This document shows, piece by piece, positions 26,134 through 36,939 of a stretch of DNA of 64,000 bases. Each line of letters begins with the position of its first letter. Position 1 is the first letter of the stretch. The translations under genes were made by a program, and so were the position numbers. The notes under the pieces are model-generated. The model did no database searches, was not told the origin of the DNA, and worked only from the letters and a program-made list of their open reading frames with translations. Source of the DNA: Adineta steineri (lineage: Eukaryota > Rotifera > Eurotatoria > Adinetida > Adinetidae); the NCBI GenBank assembly GCA_905250115.1, contig CAJNOI010000057.1, positions 456,283 through 520,282 on the forward strand, written 5' to 3'.

Positions 26134-27633
26134 ATGGGTTTAAATGAACGTCCTGCTTGTTTACGTAATCTTTTTCATGAAATATTCTTTGTGAGTACTT
26201 TGTCATGCGCACAATTACTTACACAAGCTGCTCTAGGAAATGTACTTGTTCCATTACATATAGTTGGTCCAGATATTGGTATTACAAATGTTGCTGAATT
26301 ACCATGGACATTAGCTGCATATTCTCTAACTGTTGGTGTTTTTATAATGATTACAGGACGATTAGGCGATATTTTTGGACATAAATTATTAGTTATGTAT
26401 GGATATCTATTTTTTTCCGTTTTTAGTTTTTTAACTGGTATGGCTGCATATGTAAATAATGGAATCTATTTTCATATAATGAGAGCATTTCAAGGAATAG
26501 GTCCAACTATGCTTTTACCTAATGCTGTTGCATTACTTGCTCGAACATATCCAGCTGGTTTAAGAAAATCAATTGTTTTTTCAATATTTGGAGCAACAGC
26601 ACCTACGGGATTTATTATAGGTGCTCTATTTGGAAGTTTCTTTGCTCAATATGTATGGTGGCCATGGGCACATTGGGCATTAGCTATATTCTGTTATATT
26701 CTTGCTATTTTAACTTACATTATAGTTCCAAGTGAATTATCAAAAGCGGTTCATCCCGAAGGTAAAACTGATGTTATTGGTTCAATTATTGGAATAACAG
26801 GTCTTATTCTTTTCATATATTGTTGGAATGAAGGACCTGTTGTAGGTTGGGATAAACCATATGTCTATGGTGTATTAATTGTTAGTATTGTTATTATTGC
26901 AATTTTTATTATTGTTGAAATGAAAATAGAAGAACCAATTATGCCATTATCGATTTGGTCAGTAGCTGGATTTCCAGGTGTTCTTGGATGTATGGCTTTG
27001 GGTTGGTCAAGTTTTGGTATATTTATTTATTATATTGTTCAATTTCTTGAAAATATTCATCATACATCACCATTATTAACAACAGCTATGCTAACACCAC
27101 TCGTCATTTTTGGTCTTATAGCAACGATTGTCGTTTCTCAACTTTATGGTCGTATACCTGCTCATTATTTACTTATGGCAGCTATGATTTTCTTTTGTAT
27201 TGGTAATATTCTTATTGCTACAGCACCACCTGATCAAACATATTGGTTACAAGTATTTATAGCAACAATAATAACACCATTTGGAATGGATATAAGTTTT
27301 CCTGCTGCATCATTAGTTATAAGTAATAGAATGCCAAATCATCAACAAGGTGTAGCTGCAAGTATGTTAAATACAGCAATTAATTGGTCGATTTCATTAG
27401 GCTTAGGCATAGCAGGAACTATTGAAAGTATAATGATTAAACAAGGTAAGACACAACTGGAAGGTTATCGATATGCATTATATGCTGCTATTGGACTTAG
27501 TGGATTGGGTGTTCTTGTTGCACTTATCTTCTGTCGTGTACCTAAAACAACTGGTCCAGATGAGACAGAACCATTACTACAAGATCAACCATCTACTAGT
27601 ACATATGGTACAATTATAAACAGTGATGCATGA
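26134..27633 (+). CDS. major facilitator superfamily exporter, fungal drug-resistance type
   Basis: A single uninterrupted frame of 499 aa. Residues 75-84 are GRLGDIFGHK, the MFS motif A after TM2, and MRAFQGIGPTMLLPNA follows in the next helices. The protein is hydrophobic throughout, consistent with 12-14 helices, and has a polar Pro/Ser/Thr-rich tail (ETEPLLQDQPSTST). The pattern, with PVVGWDKPYVYG and GVAASMLNTAINWSISLGLG, is most like fungal DHA2-type multidrug/aminotriazole-resistance transporters. The expected role is proton-driven export of small toxic or metabolic compounds; the substrate is unknown. It is the only large intronless gene in the window, and its neighbours have introns every 100-300 bp. 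This fits horizontal acquisition, which is inferred. Codon use (A/T-ending) resembles its neighbours. Confidence 0.85.
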   Translation: MGLNERPACLRNLFHEIFFVSTLSCAQLLTQAALGNVLVPLHIVGPDIGITNVAELPWTLAAYSLTVGVFIMITGRLGDIFGHKLLVMYGYLFFSVFSFLTGMAAYVNNGIYFHIMRAFQGIGPTMLLPNAVALLARTYPAGLRKSIVFSIFGATAPTGFIIGALFGSFFAQYVWWPWAHWALAIFCYILAILTYIIVPSELSKAVHPEGKTDVIGSIIGITGLILFIYCWNEGPVVGWDKPYVYGVLIVSIVIIAIFIIVEMKIEEPIMPLSIWSVAGFPGVLGCMALGWSSFGIFIYYIVQFLENIHHTSPLLTTAMLTPLVIFGLIATIVVSQLYGRIPAHYLLMAAMIFFCIGNILIATAPPDQTYWLQVFIATIITPFGMDISFPAASLVISNRMPNHQQGVAASMLNTAINWSISLGLGIAGTIESIMIKQGKTQLEGYRYALYAAIGLSGLGVLVALIFCRVPKTTGPDETEPLLQDQPSTSTYGTIINSDA

Positions 27634-27830
27634 TTGAATGCAGCATTTTCGAAAATATGATTCTCTATGAAATAGTATGGAATTCAAGAGAAAATCATAT
27701 TCATATAATAATGGGTTAAATAAATTGTTAATCAATTAATTGAGATATTTTTGTTTTTTCGTAAATAATAAAAACTGAATCAAATTTTATGCAGTTGTTC
27801 ATTATCTTTCGCATGATGGATAATGGATTA

Positions 27831-27920
27831 CACAGTAAAAACTACAAGAAATCTTTCGTTAACAGAGAATTTTTTCTATTACAATCATTCTGTAATCTTG
27901 TTTATTGAAAATAAAAAAAT
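27831..27920 (-). repeat. duplicated 3'UTR segment, copy A
   Basis: This ~90 bp shares nearly all of its sequence with 30267-30357, including CTATTACAATCATTCTGTA and CTTGTTTATTGAAAATAAAA. On the minus strand both copies carry AATAAACAAGA, a probable poly(A) signal. Copy A lies 78-167 bp past the F-box stop. Confidence 0.85.
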
Positions 27921-27926
27921 ATATAA

Positions 27927-27964
27927 GGGGTGGGTGTTATACTCAAATTGGTACCCACACCCAC
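27927..27964. repeat. G-rich telomere-like hairpin
   Basis: GGGGTGGGTGT on the left and TACCCACACCCAC on the right form an imperfect inverted repeat with a short AT-rich loop. The arms contain the TGTGGG-like unit known from bdelloid telomeres. It directly follows repeat copy A. Confidence 0.6.
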
Positions 27965-27997
27965 ATTCTAGATAGTGTAAGAACAAAATACATTTTA

Positions 27998-29981
27998 TTA
28001 CCACGATAAGCACAATTTAAAGTGTCGATATTCGATATCATAATTATCAAGTAATTTTTCATTATCAATCATTGTTTTCAATGGTTCAACTATTATATCA
28101 TTACCAGTGATCACTATTAATGACGCAAGATAACTGTTATTAATCCTATTCAACAACAAAATTCGTAGGAATGATATGAGATCTATTTTACCGTTCACAA
28201 TCTGTAGACATTCCATTCGAGGAAAAAGTTTATTGATCAATTGAACGGTGACAAATGAAAATATATCAATAATTTGTACATTCTTCACATTATTATTGCA
28301 TTCCAAATCAACTGTATCAGTTAGTTGATTTGACCATACTTCTGTCTCAGATGATGATTGTAGGTCAAGTACCAATTTTTGAACATTCGGCATATGATTA
28401 AGTAATTTAATAAAACAATTCAACCATTGATTATTAATTGAAATATTTAAATAAGTAATATTTGTTAAAATTATAATATGACTTAGATTATCAATGAATG
28501 AGTTAATATTGATCGTGTCATTATCTGTAAGCCTTAATTCAGTTACACGAGGAAATTGAAATGGAAAATCGGCAACAACATTTCGATTTTGGATCGCCAT
28601 TCGCGGTCCGATAGATAAATTGAAGATTGGATCTTGGTATGAGCATATATTATTATTTAAATAATCATCAGTTTCACAAAACTCTAGCCTAAAAAAAAAT
28701 TAGTATTTCATAACAAATATATTCTCTCATTGATTATACCAGCGTATTTGAGTTGAATAGAATGATAAATAAGGTGGTCCGTATGAAGAGTAACAATTGC
28801 AATGCCTATGTGTGAAAAACCATCGTCGTTCGATCCAAAATCGAGAAGAAAATTGATCAAGTAATGCTCGACACTGATTACTTCCATCAATATCTTCCAT
28901 TAACGGACCATGATAATAAAAAAGAAACGTACGCAAATGTGGCATACGATGTAAAATTAGTTGTTGCCATTGATAAGCATCTAATAAGGTAGTTCGATGA
29001 AAAGTTGAAACTCGTAATAATTCGAGTTTAAAACCAACGATTGCAATGAATGATGCAAAAGCATTAAATGGTAAAAGCCAATAACGTATTGAAATACTAG
29101 TTAGATTGCATGGCAATATGGATTGTTCTATAGGTATATACCTATCATCCGGTATACGTTCAACTGATAAATGACGAAGTTGAGGTGTATATGATAGAAC
29201 ACTGTATATACTTGCAAGGTCATGTGAAATATTAGAGGCAAGATATTCAAGAGTCATACTTCGTTGATCATTGTTCGTAGCCGGTGGAAATGAATGTATA
29301 GAATCCCACTTTAAAAACGAAAGTGTAGCATATTTTAAAACAGGTAAGCGACATATTGATTGAAAAATAATACATGATTCCCTACAATTCCAACCAAAGA
29401 TATTGAGGGAAAATAGTCGAGGTAATTGTCTTAAACTAATAAGAATAGAAAGGTTATCATTTACATTAAAATCATTAAGTACGAGTGATTCGAGACGATT
29501 AAATGATGTATCAATAGGAAATGATGTAAAGAAATTTTTCATGAAAAATGGTTTTGATAATTGTAATGATATAATTTGATTAATATATGGACGAATAATA
29601 TTGCTCGAACGTTTGTTAAAACTAGTTTGTGACATAAATGAAATATTCAATTTGAGAAGGAAATAAGAACTATTGATGAGATGTTGGAAACGATTATTAA
29701 GATTAGAAAAAGCTTCTAACATATGATAACCATCAAGATAATCGAAAATATCGAGTAAAAGTTCGTTTGAAAGATCTTCGAAATGAGTTGGTGACCTATA
29801 GTTTCATAAGAAAGAAAACTATGAAAAGAGAGAGATTACAAACTTTTCTTATTACTTACACCATTTTTCGTTTAGTTTCATTCAAGTAGTGAATGGACTG
29901 GACTGGACTATTGAAACAAACATCATAGTGCATATATTCTTTTAGGAGAGAATGTAGTTTTTGTTTTACTTACCTTTTCAT
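27998..29981 (-). CDS. F-box protein of the expanded bdelloid family
   Basis: Four exons on the minus strand (29981-29974, 29907-29860, 29795-28740, 28688-27998) join in frame to 600 aa. The N-terminal F-box is clear at about residues 20-60: HFEDLSNELLLDIFDYLDGY followed by LEAFSNLNNRFQHLI, the form seen in a large bdelloid rotifer F-box family. The remainder is a leucine- and isoleucine-rich repeat-like region (PRLFSLNIFGW, TPQLRHLSVERIP, FPRVTELRLTDNDT), with no sharply canonical LRR. F-box proteins usually recruit substrates to SCF ubiquitin ligases through Skp1; the target is unknown. The gene lies between REV3 and the transporter and is bracketed by a duplicated 3'UTR segment, so it may have arrived by duplication or insertion. 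The frame is intact. Confidence 0.82.
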
Positions 29982-30192
29982 TTTCACTTTTAGTTATTTA
30001 GACAAATGATTATTTTGAATTATGATAAACTTTTTATAGTACGCTAAAAAAGAAGAAGCATTTGTCTAGGCAAACTGAATCAGACGGTATTACGGACGAG
30101 AAAATTATTAAGTAGGCCATCGCAAGATGTTCAATCAAAGTTCAATATATAGAGAAATAGACAAGTTTTCAATTGATCAGTAAATATGTGAA

Positions 30193-30273
30193 TGAGGGTG
30201 TGAGTATGGGTATGGTATAGGTGAGGGTGTGTCTGTCGATGCTGTCTCATCATTCACCTACACCCTCACAGTA
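30193..30273. repeat. G-rich inverted repeat, TGAGGGTGTG type
   Basis: The left side has tandem TGAGGGTGTGAG and GGTGAGGGTGTG (30193-30231); the right side, TTCACCTACACCCTCACAG (30255-30273), is their reverse complement. It abuts repeat copy B. Confidence 0.65.
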
Positions 30274-30357
30274 AAGCTACAAAAAATCTTTGGATAAAAC
30301 AGAGTTTTTTTCTATTACAATCATTCTGTATTCTTGTTTATTGAAAATAAAAAAATA
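30267..30357 (-). repeat. duplicated 3'UTR segment, copy B
   Basis: Second copy of the ~90 bp segment at 27831-27920, located 34-124 bp past the REV3 stop, with the minus-strand AATAAACAAGA signal. Shared order: CACAGTAAA, CTACAA, AAATCTTT, ACAGAG, CTATTACAATCATTCTGTA, TTGTTTATTGAAAATAAA. Confidence 0.85.
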
Positions 30358-30390
30358 CTTATATTACAAATAAAAAAATATATATGGAAT

Positions 30391-33300
30391 TTAACATTCA
30401 TTATATAGAAACATTCTTGTTTCTTGTGCATTTTGCATTAATTGAGTCGTTTTATGAATACGAAATTTAACTGGACAATCAGTTGATGAACATTGAAACC
30501 ATCCATCTATTCGATCCGAACAACCATAACATAATCTTTGTAAATTTGCATGTTGTCGTTCGAATTTATTTGCTTTATTTTCACATATAATCATTGTTTC
30601 TGATAAATCTTCTTCATTTCGACATTCATTACATAACGGTGTATTTGTTAATTGTAAACAAATAACACAACGTTTTCGTAATTGATTTAATTTTAAAAAA
30701 TTTTCATCAGATATTTGTTCTTGTTGTTTATCATTTATATTCATATCCAATGATAAATCATCAATCCATTTAAAACAATTGACTCCAATCAATGCTAAAC
30801 AACGATCAAGCGCTGGAAGTATCTGTTTTTTTATATAATACATTGAATGAAGTTTAAATTCTGAATTTAATTGAAGGACATTATCTAATGTCCAAACACA
30901 ATCAATTAAATTTGCATTTGGATATTCAAGATTTAAACCAATAAGATATGGTACACGTTCACCTTGATTTGGTTCAGCTAATGAATTTGTTTTAGCTCGT
31001 TCCATTGCTATACGTAATGCTGGTACAGGTGCGGATGGATGATATTTTGTTTTTCCACGATATTCTTTAGCAAATATAAAATCAAGTAAATTATAATGAT
31101 TTGTTAAGATTTTTTCACATTCAGATTGTACATAATGACGTACACGTGTTATATCTTTATTTTGAAATAATAATTTAAGTGAATGTTGAAGAATTTTTGA
31201 GACAATTAAACATGTATCACGACGAACAGTTTCAATACCTTTGGCATCAAATTTACCATGTTTTTGATCGACTGTCTCATAGGATATACCAACATAACGT
31301 TTTTTTGATGCTAAAACACTTTGCATATAGATTTTTTCGAATTTAATTTTTATCGGTGTTGGATATAATTGATTAAGCGCTTTAACAAGTAAATGTGATT
31401 GTTCAAAAGCTTGTGAACGAGTTGAATGAGGAAATTGAATAAATAAAGAATCCTAAAGAGTATAAAATAATATGAAATTTCTAAGAGATAAAAATGATAA
31501 AACATACTGTATCACCATAAACAACACGACCGCCAAACTGTGGATTAGTTTTTATAAAATCAATGGCACGTTCGAGAACAGTACGAGCAGTATGAACAAT
31601 AGTATCACCAATCTATTATAAAATTTATTAGATAAAAGTTTCAGATCATATATCTTACTTCGACACTTGGCATTCGTCCACTAAAACTAGCGGATGTATA
31701 TCCAAATGTAACATTCGCTATTAATTTTAAACACAATTGTCTTGCATCTAATGTTCTATATAATGTTGATTTTTTATCAATTAATTTCATTGTATTTTTA
31801 ACCATGACACGTGTTGCTAAAATTTCTTCTAACATAATAGGTAAAATTCCACGTCGTATATGTTTATTAACAAATGCAATACCATTTGGTGAACAAAAAA
31901 CATCTGTATCAAGATTTAAATTTGATAGAATTTTATCTGATATGGATAATGATGTACAACCAAATTTAAATGGTCCTTGTTTATCAAGTTGATCAATACG
32001 CCCGAGACATGTTGAATAACAAATATTATAAGCAATTATTATCGATGGGTAAAGTGATTGAAAATCTAAGACAGCAATTGGCGTAAAATATATCGTTGAA
32101 ATAGGTTCAAGAGTTAATGGAATACATTCTGGTGCACGCATATGTAATCGTTGCATATTATCTGGAGTAACAGTTACAAAATTCAAACATTTAGCAAGTC
32201 GAATCATCATTGATTCAACACGATATTGAGAACCACGTGAAAGAACCTTTATAAATATGAAGAAAAAAAATTATGCTTAGACTATCTAATGATTCATGAT
32301 ATTGTCAAGGATAAGTTTCAAGCTATTTAAGATCTAATGTTACATTTAATACGTTTCTATTTTTGGAAACACTATCTATTGAATAGAAATAGTGAGAGGT
32401 TACATGAATTTCGACCCACGGATTTTTCATCCCAGACATTTGAACCGACCGTTGACAGAACTAATTAATTAAAGATTCAGTCCGAGAATTTATTCTGACT
32501 TTGGATCCGGATCGAATGTCTGAGACGAAAACTTCGTGCTCCCATAGTAAGAGCTAACTATGGAAAAACAGACTCGAAATCGAAACTTGCCGAACATGGA
32601 TAAATCCTAAGTTGTACATTCTTCCGAAATGGGGTAATTCTAAAACCTATGCCTTAATATTGTATAAAATTATTCTTACATGATAAAATTCAATTCCATA
32701 AATTCGTGCAAATTCCGATGTTTTATTAATTAAATCTAATTCATAAATAAGTCGAAAATTTCCTATCGAATGTGTCCAACCATAATCTAAAAATGTTACA
32801 AAATCTCTTAAACCAAATGATGGATTTGTTCCTAAAATTAAACCAACAATAATAAAAAAATTGAACTTTTCCAATAAGAAAAATCTAACCTTCCTCGATA
32901 AACCATTTCGAAAGTAAATTTAATTCATAATGTGGTACACGTTCATGTAATACATGATAAATCACATTTTCAAATGTATAAATATTTAATGTTATTTCAC
33001 TTCGTAAAAGTTTCCATAAATCAAGTAATACTCTTCCAACTATCATTGGTACATCACTACCATCCGCACTCATATGACTTCGTGCACGTGTTATATTATC
33101 ATATTGTTCAGGTATACGACTAAATTTAATTAATAAATCTAAATTATATTTTAATTTTGCTCGTTTTATTAAATAATATAAAGATAATTTCATATCATAA
33201 CAAATAAATATATCAGGATCAGTTTGTTGAATTATTTTTGAAAATTGTTCAATTAATTCCAATTCATTTTTAACAAATTCTATTGTTTTATTTTCTAATG

Positions 33301-36166
33301 AACGAAATGATTTTTGTAAAAGTTCAGGTTTTATTATACGTAAATAATTCGTTGATAAAAGAACTGATGATTGAATTTTCCATCCATCTAATGTTTCATT
33401 AGCTATTGTATAAAATATTGAACATATTTCATCTTTATCCAGTGCAAATGCATATGTTTCATTTGTATGACAAAAAATTTCAAATGAAATTATAGTTAAA
33501 TATTGACATTCATGTACAAGTTCATTTTTATTTGAATTATCATTAACAAAATCATTTGAACATGAATCACTTGTATTTGAAACCAAGCGTAATTTAGATT
33601 CAATACCAATTTTATTAAGAAATGCATTTGCTTTCGTTGAATCTTTATGTAAAAGATTAGTACGAGATTTTCTTGATATATCGTCTTTTTTTAACAACCT
33701 ATTTTAATTGAAAAAGAAAAGTGATTTTTATTGTTTTCAAAGATAGGGTGTGGGTGTGGGCGGAGATATGGGTGGCCGTGAGTGCGAGTCAAAAGACAGA
33801 AAATACCCACACTCGCATCCGCACCCACGCCCACACCCACACCCTTCTATAATTACTTTGCATGAGATATTTTGTAAAGATCAGGTTGAGGTGGTGGTTG
33901 TAATGGTCCATACCATTGATCACTTTTCATGGAAAGAAAGAAAGGTATTGTTTTTTTTTGTTAATCGTAAGTTTTCTATACCCTTTATCAAGATTAATAG
34001 AAATTTTTTCTTCTTCAATTTGTTGAATGTTAGTACGTTGGTGATGTTTAGAAATATATTCTGGAATATTTGAAAACTAGATAATTGAATTTAGTTTTAA
34101 TAGATAAGAAAATTAAGTGGAAATTTTACTAATTTAACAAATGGTGTTTCATCTTCGATATCTTGGCAGATAATTTGTGTAGAAATTTTTTGATTATAAA
34201 TATTTGTAGTTCGTTTTCGTAGAGGTGGTCGTGTTATTGTTTCTAACCAACAATAATTCGATGATATATCATCATTTTTATTTGGTATTTTCATGAAAAA
34301 GTTTTGTAAGTAATTTTTTGTTTCTTCACGTTCCATTTCACTTGTTTGAGATGATGTTTCACTATTTGTAATTATTAATGGTGGTGATGGAATAGTTAAT
34401 GAATCAGATTCAATATCTAATATTGAATTATTAACCATTGTTGTTTCTCTATATTAAATGAAATAAAGAAAAATATACATACAACACAAAATTGATTATT
34501 TACATATCTGTATCTAATAATTCTTCATCATCAAGTTGTTTAACATCAGCTAAAATAAAGAATAATGATGTATATATATACTAAAATATCGATTAAAAGT
34601 ATCCAGACCAGCTAAAATACTATCATTTTCAATTCCTTGCGAGTCACTGATTTCATCATTAACCATCATTTGTACAAGAATTTCATCATCAACTTGTTGA
34701 CCTAATGAGTAAAAAATATATATCATCATAAACTGTAGTTTAAATATAATTACTTATTGAGTTGACTCGTTCGATTTGTGCGAGATTTATTGTTGTATCA
34801 TGATCACTTATAAGTGAACTTACTGGTGATGTTTCGTCAATAATAGGTGGAGGACTGAAAAGATAAAATTCTTATAGGGGAATGTTTAATTTATGAGTTT
34901 ACCGTTTTTCAATATTTGTTTTAAATTTTTCCTGATGACGAAGTTCAGCAGCAAATGGATTTGTTCGAAGACGCTCTATTGAAATTGATCAAAAATCAAA
35001 CTAATAGTTTTCATATTAATAAAATCAAACCTGGTGAAGTTGGAGGTGTTAAACGAGTAGTAATATTTAATTTTGTACGTCTAGTTCGTTCACCATTCCA
35101 AAGAGCTTGTAAACCCGGATTAGCAATACCTTTACCTATAAAGAAAACTTCAAATGAATAGAAATTTTATTTCAAATAAAACAAACCTATTTGAGGTTGT
35201 TCATTGCAAATATCATTAATATGTACATCATATTCAAGTTCACAAGATGATATGCGTTGTGTAGATGATATACTTTTTTAAAGAAAATCGTACAAAATTT
35301 TTTTATTTGAATTTCGCAAAAATGTTTTACTTTGCTAAATTGACGAAAGTTATATAGAAAGACAAAAAAACAGTGTGTTTTAAGTTTTACTTGTTATTCT
35401 CGATGAATTTCGTTGATTCGCATTATTAAATAAAATAAAATTCATTCCATATAGATTATAATCAATAAAAAACTAATTAAAAATAAATTCGATTTTGCTG
35501 TTATGAATAAAATATTATACTTGAAGATTAAATGGAACATGAGCTTCATGTGGTTGAAATTCTTGATTCATTACAGCTCCAGCTAGAAGAAGATCGGCCG
35601 CTCTTAAATATTTTGATCAAGTTTACATAAATTCTCTAATCTATACACTTACTTTCGAATAACTGCTGGATTATAGAATTCAATTTTCCAAAATTTAGTC
35701 ACTTTTTCATGATAACCATATATTGGTCTAAATAAAATCAAATTTGCTTCGTATATATTTCAGAAATTTCAACAAGGAATCTATACAATAATTCAATTAG
35801 ACTTATATCATAGACATGTTTGGCTTCCGTATCTCCTTTTTCAAATGACAAATTAATCGCCATATCTAAACTTTGTGCCAATTGTTCACCATATCGTATT
35901 TCATCTGTCGGTGATTTCACGAGTAAATATGGAAAAACTCCATGCAAATGAAGACATACTTTTTTTCCTGAAATAACAAAAATATTCGTAGAAAACAAAT
36001 TATATCTTATTTCGATTTCTAATCTAGTACCCTCTTCATTCGGTCCGAATATTCGAATGACTGGTACTTGTTTTATCTGATGTTGTAATTTAGAATAAAC
36101 AGGATCGAATTGTGTATTAACCGATGTTATATAATGATCTGTGAGTACAATTCGTACTGATATCAT
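30391..36166 (-). CDS. REV3L: DNA polymerase zeta catalytic subunit REV3
   Basis: A many-exon minus-strand gene from ATG 36166 to the TAA at 30393-30391. The N-terminus has MISVRIVLTDHYITS and CLHLHGVFPYLLV, then PIYGYHEK and the QPHEAHVPFNLQ/YNLYGMNF block. The exonuclease-like region (32.9-33.6 kb) keeps DPDIFICYDM. Polymerase motif II is VLDFQSLYPSIIIAYN (about 32.0 kb), motif III is KLIANVTFGYTSASFSGRMP (about 31.7 kb), and motif I is VYGDT|DSLFIQF, split by an intron near 31.45-31.5 kb. KKRYVG is present. The C-terminus has the Cys clusters of the zinc and Fe-S modules (CVICLQ...CNEC; CYGC...CPVKF), which bind polymerase delta accessory subunits. The enzyme extends from lesions in translesion synthesis. 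The gene is compact: I estimate 1300-1500 aa against about 3100 in human, lacking most of the disordered middle. Confidence 0.93.
32247..32680 (-). other. enlarged REV3 intron with a fold-back sequence
   Basis: This intron is about 430 bp while most in the gene are 45-70 bp. It is less AT-rich than the surroundings. At 32424-32531, TTTTCATCCCAGACATTTGA pairs imperfectly with the reverse complement of the sequence ending TCGAATGTCTGAGACGAAAA. I see no coding capacity. A degenerate fold-back or MITE-like insertion is my reading. Confidence 0.5.
33746..33844. repeat. telomere-like TGTGGG hairpin inside a REV3 intron
   Basis: The left arm starts GGGTGTGGGTGTGGGCG and the right arm ends CGCCCACACCCACACCC, exact reverse complements over the first 17 bases. 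Looser pairing continues inward (GTGAGTGCGAGT against ACTCGCATCCGCAC). The loop is a short A-rich stretch near 33792-33806. It takes up most of the intron between about 33697 and 33860. The unit TGTGGG matches the bdelloid telomere repeat known from Adineta. Confidence 0.8.
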
Positions 36167-36387
36167 GCTTGAATCTATTTTATTCTTTAAAAAAGAAAAT
36201 AATATACAAAATGCTTTGTTTTTGGTTATTATTTTCCTTCTTGTGCTTTGCTTTTTTATTCATCAATATCATCCATAAAACAAAACTTAATAAAAAAACA
36301 ACAAAAACAGAGTTTATCGAGATTGAATCTGAAGCGGCGTTGATTCATTTGGATCTTGCTTTTTCATTTGGATGATGAGTTGATGAT

Positions 36388-36523
36388 TTATTTCGATCTT
36401 TCACGCATACCTAAAATAAAAATAAATCTTTCTATAAATAAAACTGAAATACAAATGTTACAACTTACGTCTTCTTTTACGTTTCAATCTACGCATACGT
36501 TTCTTACGCCATTTAGCTCGCAT
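36388..36523 (-). CDS. RPL41: ribosomal protein eL41
   Basis: Two exons on the minus strand (36523-36469 and 36410-36388) with a 58 bp intron encode 25 aa: MRAKWRKKRMRRLKRKRR followed by RMRERSK and TAA. This is the near-invariant eL41 of the large ribosomal subunit, an extremely basic single helix at the subunit interface. It has the exact family length. It lies 222 bp upstream of REV3 on the same strand and head to head with cyclin B, 416 bp away. It is too short for ordinary gene finding but unmistakable. Confidence 0.96.
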
Positions 36524-36939
36524 TGTTAATCAATGTAACTGATGCGAGATTTAGAAATGAAGTGAAGAGAAAAAACAAGTTAGCGATAAAATAACTATGT
36601 TAGGTGAAATATTCCTATTGGTTTAAACATTGGATCATTTAACCTTCATTATGTTTTAACACATCTATGCACTTTGTTAATTTAATATATTAAATTGAGT
36701 TTTTCGTTAAATTTCAAATAAAACTATGAAATAAATCAATTGAAATTTATTTAAATAAATTTATACGTCAATTTAAATTTCTTTGTTCGCGGCTGCCGAT
36801 ATCGTTCATTAAATATCGACAGATTTCATTCTTTGTCTTGATATGAATTTTTCATAATTATCAACGTTCATCATCATCTTTTTTTTCTTTTAGATCGTTT
36901 CGTTCCCTTTTCCTCTTTTTTAATAAATCTCCCCCAATT
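36524..36939. promoter_or_regulatory. divergent upstream region, eL41 and cyclin B
   Basis: 416 bp between two divergent start codons. A pyrimidine-rich run (TTTTTTTTCTTTTAG... to TCTCCCCC) just precedes the cyclin B ATG at 36940 and includes an AG at 36891-36892 that could be a splice acceptor for a leader exon. Confidence 0.4.

Larger units (their letters stand above)
27634..27997. other. convergent 3' region of transporter (+) and F-box gene (-)
   Basis: Holds the transporter 3'UTR and the F-box gene 3'UTR. It contains copy A of a duplicated poly(A)-region segment (27831-27920) and a G-rich hairpin (27927-27964), listed separately. Confidence 0.6.
29982..30390. other. REV3 3'UTR and F-box promoter region
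   Basis: About 400 bp between the REV3 stop and the F-box start, both on the minus strand. It contains repeat copy B and a G-rich hairpin, listed separately. The F-box promoter must lie within the stretch adjoining 29982. Confidence 0.55.

Noticed and set aside
33750..34073. 107-codon plus-strand frame beginning in the G-rich hairpin
   Set aside because: It reads the antisense of a REV3 intron and exon, and its His-Pro repeats come from the telomere-like repeat.
36169..36375. 68-codon plus-strand frame with a hydrophobic start
   Set aside because: Falls in the short spacer between REV3 and eL41 with no splice donor or downstream exon that extends it.
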